Shown here: positions 1 to 4,897 of the stretch, in pieces
Layout: each line of letters opens with the position of its first letter
How positions within the stretch are numbered: the first letter of the stretch is position 1
From: Clostridiales bacterium
GTDB lineage: Bacteria > Bacillota > Clostridia > Peptostreptococcales > Anaerovoracaceae
Assembly (NCBI GenBank): GCA_012511395.1
Contig: JAAZGD010000007.1
Span: forward strand, 1 to 5,471
Length of the DNA stretch: 5,471 nucleotides
Direction of reading: 5' to 3'
Notes under the pieces: model-generated
Databases searched by the model: none
Seen by the model: only the letters and a program-made list of their open reading frames with translations
What the model was told of the DNA's origin: nothing
Program-made: the position numbers and the translations under genes

Positions 1-1100
1 CTGAAAACCAAGAAAAAAGAGTGGCAGAATATATATACAATCTCCTAAAAGAAGAGAACATCCCTGTAGAATTAAAAGAGGTTCTAAAGGGCAGATTTAA
101 CGTAACAGCATACCTAAAAGGCGAAGGAGGAGGAAAGAGCCTTATGCTTTCAGGCCACCTTGACACGGTGCCACCCTACGATATGGAGAATCCTTTTACA
201 CCTGTTTTAAAAGATGGGGTGCTTTATGGCAGAGGAGCTTGTGACATGAAGGGCCCTGTAAGCGCCATGCTTTTAAGCCTTATAGCCCTTAAGCGGTCAG
301 GCATATCACTAAAAGGCGATGTGTTCTTCACAGGCGTTATAGATGAAGAAGAAAAAGGAAAAGGAGCTGAGCATCTGGTTAAGAACGGGCCCTTTACAGA
401 CGGCGCAATTATAGGGGAGCCTACTGATATGAAAATTGCAGTGGGCCATAAAGGACTTGAATGGATAAAGGTAAAGGTGACAGGGAAAAAGGTTCACGGC
501 GGCAGAATGGATGAGGGAATAAATGCCATTGAGATGGCATCCAAATTCATAGAAAGAATCTATGATGAATATGTACCAAAGCTTAAAGAAAGACACCATG
601 AAATCCTGGGACAGCCCACAATTAATATAGGGAAGATAACAGGAGGAGATCAACCCAGCACCGTCCCCGGTGAATGCATTATAGAAATAGACAGAAGATG
701 GATACCTATAGAAGCAAGAGAGCAGGTATATGAAGAGCTGAATCAAATCATTAATGATTTAAAACTTGAAGTCCCTGGATTTAATGCTGACCTATCTGAT
801 ATGTTTACAGAGGACAATCTTTTAAGCCATAAACCTTTCTTTACAGATAAAGATGATCCAATTGTTAAAGCAGCTAAGGAAGCATTAACCGGGAAAAATA
901 AAAACACGGAAGAAACAGTATTTCCTGCATGGAGCGATGCCGGCACCATAGCAGCATATACAAATACAAAATGTATAATAATGGGGCCCGGAGACTTAAG
1001 GCTTGCCCACTCTAAAGACGAGTCCATAAAAGTAAAGGACCTTACAGAAGCGGCGAGGATTTACACAGAAATAATAATGGATTACTGTGAAAAGGCATAA
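1..1100 (+). CDS. M20 family metallohydrolase, ArgE/DapE-like (5' end cut by window)
   Basis: This is a zinc-dependent amidohydrolase of the ArgE/DapE branch, probably cytosolic, which would remove an acyl group from an N-acyl amino acid or cleave a small peptide. A GTG at 21 could be a start, but the frame stays open to base 3 (ENQEKR before VAEYI). Family members have about 20-25 further residues there, so the true start lies outside the window. Counting from the GTG, the metal and catalytic motifs are SGHLDTVPP (His46, Asp48), GRGACDMKG (Asp75), VIDEEEKGKGA (Glu109 and Glu110), GEPTD (Glu133) and GPGDLRLAHSKDE (His330). The dimerisation-domain motif HGGRMDEGINAI (His159) has Gly-Gly where Ser is usual. 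DRRW at 224-227 and STVPGEC at 213-219 also fit the family. It is the upstream partner of a second M20 gene that starts 2 bases after its stop. The substrate is unknown, and acetylornithine or succinyl-diaminopimelate activity should not be assumed. Confidence 0.93.
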   Translation, partial: ENQEKRVAEYIYNLLKEENIPVELKEVLKGRFNVTAYLKGEGGGKSLMLSGHLDTVPPYDMENPFTPVLKDGVLYGRGACDMKGPVSAMLLSLIALKRSGISLKGDVFFTGVIDEEEKGKGAEHLVKNGPFTDGAIIGEPTDMKIAVGHKGLEWIKVKVTGKKVHGGRMDEGINAIEMASKFIERIYDEYVPKLKERHHEILGQPTINIGKITGGDQPSTVPGECIIEIDRRWIPIEAREQVYEELNQIINDLKLEVPGFNADLSDMFTEDNLLSHKPFFTDKDDPIVKAAKEALTGKNKNTEETVFPAWSDAGTIAAYTNTKCIIMGPGDLRLAHSKDESIKVKDLTEAARIYTEIIMDYCEKA

Positions 1101-1102
1101 GG

Positions 1103-2386
1103 ATGAAACAAATAGTTGACAAGTTTATAGAATCAAAAAAGGATGAGATGCTTAAAGATCTTTCCCTGCTGATAAAATATGAAAGCACTACAGACAACCT
1201 TGAAGAGAATATAGCATGCCTTAAAGCTCTCAATAATTTAGCAAAGGCAAAGGGCTTTACCACGAAGACAACAAAGAACAATGATGTGCTCATAATAGAA
1301 ATGGGGGAAGGAAAAGAAACTCTTGGAATATTAGCCCATCTTGATGTGGTAGATACAGGTGACTTAGAAAAATGGGAAACAGATCCCTTTGAAGCAGTCA
1401 TAAAAAATAACTATATATACGGCCGTGGCACAGAGGATGATAAAGGAGCTTGTGTTATGAGCCTTTATGCCATGGAAGCAGTTAAGAATCTTAACCTTCC
1501 TTTTAAAAGAAAGGTACAGCTCATAATCGGCACCAAAGAAGAGGAAGAATGGACAGACATAGCTCACTTTAAAGAAGAATACCATGTTCCTGACTTTGGG
1601 TTTTCCCCGGACGGAAGCTTCCCTATATATAACGAAGAAAAAGGCTATGCCGATGTAGTGTTGCTTTTTAAAGAAGAAGGGATAGTTGAGCTTAAAGCAG
1701 GTGAAAGCTATAACACCATCCCATCAAAGGCAGAGATTACTTTATCAAACAAGCAAAAAATAGTGGCAGAAGGAACATCAGCCCACAGCTCCATGCCTGA
1801 AAAAGGTGATAACGCAATTTCCAATCTGTCAGAGAAACTTTTAAAAACAGAAGAAGCAAAAAACAAAAGTTTTGTATTATTCATTAATGATTATTTCAGC
1901 CATAACTCTTTTGGAGAAAAACTCTTAAGAGATAAAGATGAAGACTGTGAAAGCAGAACAACTTTAGTACCTACAGTTCTGTCATTGACAGAAGAAGGAA
2001 TAAAGCTTGTCATAAACATAAGGCATAACATGGGCATAACATATGAAGACATCTTTAATGCCTTTGAACCGCTAAAAACAAAGTACAAGTTCACCTTCAA
2101 TATAGAAGGTTGCCTAAACCCCATGTATGTAGATCCCGGCCTTTTCTTTTTGGAGCAGATGGATAACGTACAAAAGGAGTATAAGATCAAGGGCGGTTTC
2201 AAAGCAGCATCAGGATCATCCTATGCAAAATCCATGAACAACTTTGTTTCCTGGGGCCCTGTTATGGAGAATGAAGAATCCACAGCCCATATGGAAAATG
2301 AGAGACTATCAATGGATACTATGATTCTTGCAACAAAGATATATGCATACTATATATATAAGATGGCAATAAAAGAAGGAGAATAA
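1103..2386 (+). CDS. M20 family dipeptidase, PepV-like
   Basis: This is a probable cytosolic zinc dipeptidase of the PepV/Sapep group, which releases amino acids from short peptides. It has 427 residues, somewhat shorter than the roughly 470 of Lactobacillus PepV. Motifs in order are LAHLDVVDTG (His79, Asp81), GRGTEDDKGA (bridging Asp112), GTKEEEEW (catalytic Glu146 and metal-binding Glu147), FSPDGSFPIYNEEKG (Asp170), AGESYNTIPSKAE (Asn204, matching the lid asparagine of PepV), GTSAHSSMPEKGDNAI (His228), and ENEESTAHMENE (His396, the last metal ligand). All expected metal ligands are present, so it looks active. The ATG is 2 bases after the stop of the upstream M20 gene. An AAAAGG at 1090-1095, 7 bases before the ATG and inside that upstream gene, can serve as the ribosome-binding site, which suggests translational coupling. 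The family call is firm, but dipeptide specificity is inferred. Confidence 0.93.
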   Translation: MKQIVDKFIESKKDEMLKDLSLLIKYESTTDNLEENIACLKALNNLAKAKGFTTKTTKNNDVLIIEMGEGKETLGILAHLDVVDTGDLEKWETDPFEAVIKNNYIYGRGTEDDKGACVMSLYAMEAVKNLNLPFKRKVQLIIGTKEEEEWTDIAHFKEEYHVPDFGFSPDGSFPIYNEEKGYADVVLLFKEEGIVELKAGESYNTIPSKAEITLSNKQKIVAEGTSAHSSMPEKGDNAISNLSEKLLKTEEAKNKSFVLFINDYFSHNSFGEKLLRDKDEDCESRTTLVPTVLSLTEEGIKLVINIRHNMGITYEDIFNAFEPLKTKYKFTFNIEGCLNPMYVDPGLFFLEQMDNVQKEYKIKGGFKAASGSSYAKSMNNFVSWGPVMENEESTAHMENERLSMDTMILATKIYAYYIYKMAIKEGE

Positions 2387-2387
2387 A

Positions 2388-3161
2388 ATGAACGGCTTTA
2401 CGAAAAAGGATACAGATACCATGACAAGCCTAGAAAAAGGCCTGTACCTTCTTTCGCTTTTTGCGGAAGCCCCCTATATCCTTACAGTAGCTGACATCGT
2501 TAAAATGACAGGATTAAACCGCACCACTGTCTACAGAAATCTATCATCCTTGGAGGAACAAGGCCTTCTAATTAAGGACGGGAAGGACAAGAGCTACAAA
2601 ATCGGCCCTATGACATATCATCTTGGTAACGCTTACCTCATAAATTCAAGCTTCAAAGATGACCTTTTAACAGTCCTTGAAAAAATCGGAAAGGAATCCT
2701 CCGAATCAGTAGGCATGGCCCACAGAGAAGGTGATAAGGTGGTATCCATATTTTCCATTGAAACTCACCAGCCCGTTAAAATTAACGACAGACCGGGAGT
2801 ATTTTACCCCATGAACAAAGGCTGCTTCGGGAAGGGCTTAATGGCATACTATGACGAAAAAAGAGTAAAAGAGATCCTTCACGGCTTAACATTTAAAAAG
2901 ACTGCAGAGAACACCCTTACTAAAACAGAGGATATATTAAAAGAATATGAAAATATTCGAAAGCAAGGATATATAGAAAGCATTGAGGAAACAGTTCCTT
3001 ATGTAATGGGAACAGGTATACCCCTTAAGAGCAGAAACGGCAAAGTTGAAAATGTAGTGGCCATATCCTTCTTCAAACAGAAGGATTACATGAAAAAGCT
3101 GGAAAAACTGAGAGACATCCTCTTTAAATATAAAAGAGAACTGGAACTATACCTACCCTAA
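2388..3161 (+). CDS. IclR family transcriptional regulator
   Basis: This is a DNA-binding regulator with an N-terminal winged helix-turn-helix and a C-terminal IclR effector domain, 257 residues, the usual family length. SLEKGLYLLSLF (14-25) is the classic IclR opening helix. ILTVADIVKMTGLNRTTVYRNLSSL (31-55) is the helix-turn-helix, and the wing ends near 72. In the effector domain, PMNKGCFGKGLMA (141-153) and YIESIEETVPYVMGTGIPLKSRNGKV (195-220) match conserved family segments. The ATG at 2388 has a good ribosome-binding site, AGAAGGAGA at 2374-2382, and follows the dipeptidase stop by one base. Met12 is a possible but less likely start. The gene ends in a tandem TAATAA followed by a terminator. 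It is the last gene of the operon and most plausibly controls the operon itself. The ligand is unknown, perhaps an acylated amino acid or its product. Confidence 0.95.
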   Translation: MNGFTKKDTDTMTSLEKGLYLLSLFAEAPYILTVADIVKMTGLNRTTVYRNLSSLEEQGLLIKDGKDKSYKIGPMTYHLGNAYLINSSFKDDLLTVLEKIGKESSESVGMAHREGDKVVSIFSIETHQPVKINDRPGVFYPMNKGCFGKGLMAYYDEKRVKEILHGLTFKKTAENTLTKTEDILKEYENIRKQGYIESIEETVPYVMGTGIPLKSRNGKVENVVAISFFKQKDYMKKLEKLRDILFKYKRELELYLP

Positions 3162-3166
3162 TAAGA

Positions 3167-3194
3167 CCCTGCAGCCATTGAACTGCAGGGTTTT
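3167..3194 (+). terminator. Intrinsic terminator after the M20-M20-IclR operon
   Basis: An 8-bp perfect GC-rich stem, CCCTGCAG (3167-3174) and CTGCAGGG (3183-3190), with an 8-base loop is followed by TTTT. It begins 5 bases after the IclR stop. The last three stem bases (3188-3190) and the T run are shared with the tRNA 3' repeat, so before the presumed integration event it may also have terminated the tRNA-Arg transcript from the other side. Confidence 0.8.
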
Positions 3195-3239
3195 GGCACT
3201 CCCGAGATGATTCGAACATCCGATGCACGGTTTAGGAAA
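3188..3239 (-). repeat. Distal copy of tRNA-Arg 3' end (presumed att site)
   Basis: This copy matches 3711-3762 at 51 of 52 positions. The single difference is T at 3224 against C at 3747, which is variable-loop nucleotide 46 of the tRNA. It contains tRNA nucleotides 31-76, including the CCA, and then diverges abruptly at 3240. No D arm or 5' acceptor strand follows, so it cannot be a functional tRNA. Its orientation is the same as that of the intact gene. Confidence 0.85.
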
Positions 3240-3349
3240 GCTTTTGATAAGGTTGCAAGTTTTGAATTGAAAAGGGTTTGGGCTTGTTGACAGCATTGCC
3301 ATGATGACACTTGTTGTCCATTTTTTATATATTTTTACCTCAAAATCGG
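3195..3349. other. Non-coding interior of the tRNA-flanked unit, left part
   Basis: After the tRNA fragment ends at 3239, about 110 bases of AT-rich sequence run to the stop of the winged-helix ORF. A frame remains open here on the minus strand, but it runs straight through the tRNA fragment and has no family resemblance, so I do not call it a gene. CTTGTTG occurs twice (3283-3289 and 3310-3316), the only small repeat I see. Together with 3620-3685 (66 bases, no recognisable feature), this is all of the 3162-3832 interval not taken up by the remnant, terminators, repeats, tRNA or its promoter. Confidence 0.5.
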
Positions 3350-3619
3350 CTATCTTAATTTGGTAAGAATCTCCCAATGCCCGCTTTTTCTTGAACCTAT
3401 TCTTATAAGGAATCCGTCATTTTGCAGTCTTGACATGTTTCTCTGCGCAGTCCTAAGGGATACATTCAATATTCTAGCAATTTCTTCTTGAGTTAGGTAT
3501 GGATTATCGTCAAGTTTATTTAAGATTTTTTGTTGGTTTGCATTTAAAGTTTTATCACTATTGATTTTTATCCCGTCATTTACACTGACATTTACTCCGA
3601 CATTTTTACCGCCATTCAT
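3350..3619 (-). pseudogene. Winged-helix C-terminal fragment of an AlbA_2/COG2865-type regulator
   Basis: This is an 89-residue ORF. Residues 6-14 show a Val-Asn repeat (NVGVNVSVN), and residues 26-86 form a winged helix (QEEIARILNVSLRTAQRNMSRL, then a wing ending GSRKSGHWEIL). That combination is typical of the C-terminal tail of large ATP-binding regulators of the AlbA_2 (divergent AAA-4, COG2865) family, normally 400-500 residues. The N-terminal ATP-binding domain is absent: in-frame stops lie 12 and 15 bases upstream of the ATG at 3619. I see no ribosome-binding site directly before that ATG. The natural C-terminus appears intact. I call it a truncated remnant carried inside the tRNA-flanked unit. 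A small free-standing DNA-binding protein remains possible, since the ORF is open and the helix-turn-helix is well preserved. Confidence 0.55.
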
Positions 3620-3685
3620 GTCTTTATGTAATTACTACTCCCGCAGGCAATATACGATTCTTAATGTCACTGATTTAGTTTATTT

Positions 3686-3714
3686 AAAAACCCCCTATCT
3701 TAATGATAAGGGGT
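3686..3714 (-). terminator. Intrinsic terminator of tRNA-Arg
   Basis: A 10-bp stem pairs 3690-3699 with 3705-3714 (one G-U pair, 5-base loop) immediately downstream of the tRNA 3' end on the minus strand. It is followed by a T run (TTTTT, read from 3690 to 3686). On the plus strand the same hairpin is followed by TTTT (3714-3717), so it may work in both directions. Its sequence is unrelated to the hairpin beside the distal tRNA 3' copy, apart from the shared GGGTTTT edge. Confidence 0.8.
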
Positions 3715-3762
3715 TTTGGCACTCCCGAGATGATTCGAACATCCGACGCACGGTTTAGGAAA
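3711..3762 (-). repeat. tRNA-proximal copy of the 52-bp direct repeat (presumed att site)
   Basis: This copy lies within the intact tRNA-Arg gene. It covers nucleotides 31-76, from the last base of the 5' anticodon-stem strand to the CCA, plus 6 bases beyond the gene. It is the partner of 3188-3239. The repeat boundary at the anticodon stem-loop is a position commonly used by tRNA-targeting tyrosine integrases. Confidence 0.85.
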
Positions 3763-3792
3763 CCGACGCTCTATCCTCTGAGCTACGGGAGC
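3717..3792 (-). tRNA. tRNA-Arg (anticodon CCT)
   Basis: This is a complete 76-nucleotide cloverleaf with encoded CCA. The acceptor stem GCTCCCG pairs with CGGGAGT (G1-U72 wobble). The D stem is GCTC/GAGC, the anticodon loop TTCCTAA gives CCT at 34-36, and the T arm is GGATG-TTCGAAT-CATCT. It decodes AGG. The outer pair of the anticodon stem is T27 opposite T43, a mismatch, while the other four pairs are sound. It has its own promoter and terminator. The 3' part is duplicated at 3188-3239. Confidence 0.95.
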
Positions 3793-3807
3793 ATATATAC
3801 GAAAAAT

Positions 3808-3836
3808 ATGGTAACACACAAGAGCGAATTTATCAA
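3808..3836 (-). promoter_or_regulatory. Sigma-A-type promoter for tRNA-Arg
   Basis: On the minus strand, TTGATA (3836-3831) and TACCAT (3813-3808) are separated by exactly 17 bases, and the tRNA begins 16 bases after the -10 box. The -35 box matches the consensus at 5 of 6 positions and the -10 box at 4 of 6. The -35 box overlaps the TGA stop (3835-3833) of the upstream membrane-GNAT gene, and I see no terminator between them. Confidence 0.6.
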
Positions 3837-4798
3837 TTATCCTTTGATGACCATTCAAGAGTTAAAATGTTGCCGTCTGAAACAGCGCTGTGGGATTCCT
3901 TAGTTACAGAGAAACCTTCCTCAAGAAATATTTCCTGGTAATTCTCACTGCTCTCAGGTACTTCTGCACTCAGGCTCTGGTACAGGCGCTGAACATGTTG
4001 AATCAGCGAAGTTCCCACATTCTCCCAGTGGTGTCCCATTCTTACATGGGGGCCGTCAAGCTTGAGTCCCTCCTGTATGCAAACAAAGCCTAAAACCTCA
4101 TCCCCTTTTTCATAGAGGTATAAGGTAGTATCCTGGGAAAGATAATGAGATCTTGTTTCCTCGTATGTGTCATGCCAGAAATCAGGATTTACTGTGGGAT
4201 ACATTCTGATATTGGAGCTGATCCACAATGACATTATGGATGCAATATCTCCCGCTTTATATCCTCGTATTTCAGGTGCTTTTCTAGTTTTCTTTTTAAA
4301 GGGCAGAATCTTCGGGTCAAAGAGCAGATTAATCAAGTAGGCAGCTGCAATACCGAAAATAGTTTCAATAAGTCGCATGATTCCATAGACTAAAGGTGTT
4401 TGGGTTTTTTCTCCTACTAGGATCATTAGAAACACTACGAGGCCGATGATTATGCTGTTTTGTACCTTGAAAACATTACAGAAGTAAATGATTATAACTA
4501 CGCTGACTATTGCAATGGGTACAGCATATATTGATCCTGCTTCAAGAAGAAGCAGGAGGGCTGCCATTCCGATTAAAGCGCCTATGACCGTTCCTATAAC
4601 TCTTTCTAATCCTGTCTGAAGGGAGTTTTGAAGAGATGACTTCATGCAGATGATGGCAGTGATTGAAGCCTGGATGCCGTCGCTGACTCCAAGAAGCTGA
4701 AACACAAGAAGACAGACTCCCACAGATACTGCCGTCTTAATATTTCGAAAGCCTATTTTAAATCTTGTGTCTGCAAACTTCTTCCTGTAGGGGCTCAT
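3833..4798 (-). CDS. FUSC/aromatic acid exporter-type membrane domain fused to a GNAT-like domain
   Basis: This is a 321-residue inner-membrane protein. I chose the ATG at 4798 because AAGGAGG (4810-4804) sits 5 bases before it. An in-frame ATG at 4843 would add 15 residues but lacks this support. Residues about 18-160 form five or six membrane segments with family-typical features: IKTAVSVGVCLLVFQLLGV near the start, then ASITAIICMKSSLQNSLQTG, GTVIGALIG, and MRLIETIFGIAAAYLINLLFDP. This resembles the ArAE_1/FUSC putative aromatic acid exporters. A basic linker (KKKTRK, 168-173) leads to a GNAT-type fold at about 175-321: EIRGYKAGDIASIMSLW, then LYLYEKGDEVLGFVCI, then the cofactor-loop region around HHWENVGTSLIQHV, then a helix with FLEEGF. 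The loop has lost most of the canonical Q/R-x-x-G-x-G/A, keeping only the last Gly, so acetyltransferase activity is doubtful. The usual ArAE C-terminal domain appears to be replaced. Transport substrate and direction are unknown. Confidence 0.8.
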   Translation of the reverse strand: MSPYRKKFADTRFKIGFRNIKTAVSVGVCLLVFQLLGVSDGIQASITAIICMKSSLQNSLQTGLERVIGTVIGALIGMAALLLLLEAGSIYAVPIAIVSVVIIIYFCNVFKVQNSIIIGLVVFLMILVGEKTQTPLVYGIMRLIETIFGIAAAYLINLLFDPKILPFKKKTRKAPEIRGYKAGDIASIMSLWISSNIRMYPTVNPDFWHDTYEETRSHYLSQDTTLYLYEKGDEVLGFVCIQEGLKLDGPHVRMGHHWENVGTSLIQHVQRLYQSLSAEVPESSENYQEIFLEEGFSVTKESHSAVSDGNILTLEWSSKDN

Positions 4799-4803
4799 AG
4801 CGG

Positions 4804-4810
4804 CCTCCTT
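4804..4810 (-). promoter_or_regulatory. Ribosome-binding site fixing the start of the membrane-GNAT gene
   Basis: AAGGAGG on the minus strand lies 5 bases upstream of the ATG at 4798. The alternative in-frame ATG at 4843 has no such site and falls inside the divergent promoter region, so the shorter protein is preferred. Confidence 0.85.
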
Positions 4811-4838
4811 TAAAAATATGTAAAGCAAGGCATATAAT
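4809..4838 (+). promoter_or_regulatory. Candidate promoter for the AEC transporter gene
   Basis: TTTAAA (4809-4814) and a perfect TATAAT (4833-4838) are separated by 18 bases on the plus strand. Transcription would start near 4845 and leave a leader of about 50 bases containing the inverted repeat at 4838-4867. The -35 box is weak (4 of 6) and overlaps the ribosome-binding site of the opposite gene. Confidence 0.5.
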
Positions 4839-4842
4839 ACCA
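4834..4842 (-). promoter_or_regulatory. Candidate extended -10 promoter for the membrane-GNAT gene
   Basis: On the minus strand, TGGTATTAT is an extended -10 element (TGn plus TATTAT). The best -35 candidate 17 bases upstream is poor (TTTATT, 4862-4857). The -10 hexamer (4839-4834) coincides almost completely with the plus-strand TATAAT at 4833-4838. The leader to the ATG would be about 30 bases. Confidence 0.4.
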
Positions 4843-4867
4843 TATTTATGTGAATAAATAAATGGTA
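4838..4867. repeat. Inverted repeat in the divergent promoter region
   Basis: TACCAT-ATTTAT (4838-4849) is mirrored by ATAAAT (4854-4859) and ATGGTA (4862-4867). This gives 12-bp arms around a 4-base centre, with a two-base bulge (AA, 4860-4861) in the right arm. It overlaps the predicted transcription start of the AEC gene and lies just upstream of the minus-strand extended -10. It could be an operator or a leader hairpin. Confidence 0.5.
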
Positions 4868-4897
4868 CTATAGGAGGGTAAGAAAGGAATATACATT

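Larger units (their letters stand above)
3188..3762. mobile_element. Putative collapsed integrative element flanked by tRNA-Arg 3'-end repeats
   Basis: A 52-bp direct repeat (3188-3239 and 3711-3762, 51/52 identical) bounds a unit of about 523 bp. One copy lies inside an intact tRNA-Arg gene and the other is an isolated 3' fragment of that gene. Tyrosine recombinases of phages and islands characteristically use the tRNA 3' half as attB and regenerate it on integration. The interior holds one winged-helix ORF (3350-3619, minus strand). There is no integrase, excisionase or other recognisable mobility gene, so the unit would be an internally deleted remnant or a passively mobilised mini-element. 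The repeat is seen directly, and integration is inferred. A duplication or tRNA-array remnant is a less likely alternative. Confidence 0.6.

Noticed and set aside
21..23. GTG at 21 as the true start of the first M20 gene
   Set aside because: The frame is open upstream to the window edge, the residues before it fit the family (ENQEKRVAEYI), and the N-terminal helix expected in M20 enzymes would be missing.
309..746. Long minus-strand open frames opposite the M20 genes (also 743-1027, 1042-1401, 1891-2202)
   Set aside because: They lie opposite well-supported conserved proteins, have compositions typical of antisense shadows, and show no motifs.
3191..3239. A second tRNA-Arg gene next to the IclR terminator
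   Set aside because: Only nucleotides 31-76 are present. The sequence beyond 3239 does not supply an anticodon-stem partner, D arm or 5' acceptor strand, so it is a fragment.
3283..3316. CTTGTTG repeated twice, and TTGACA at 3287, as a promoter or operator inside the remnant
   Set aside because: There is no convincing -10 box at proper spacing, no plus-strand gene follows, and a 7-base repeat is expected by chance in AT-rich DNA.
3153..3377. A 74-codon minus-strand ORF across the terminator and tRNA fragment
   Set aside because: It reads through a terminator hairpin and the tRNA 3' copy, resembles no family, and has no ribosome-binding site that I can see.
3561..3903. Plus-strand open frames through the tRNA region
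   Set aside because: They run through the tRNA gene and its terminator on the opposite strand and show no protein-family signal.
4799..4843. A longer N-terminus for the membrane-GNAT protein starting at 4843
   Set aside because: The internal ATG at 4798 has a near-perfect ribosome-binding site 5 bases upstream, and the extra 15 codons overlap the divergent promoter region.
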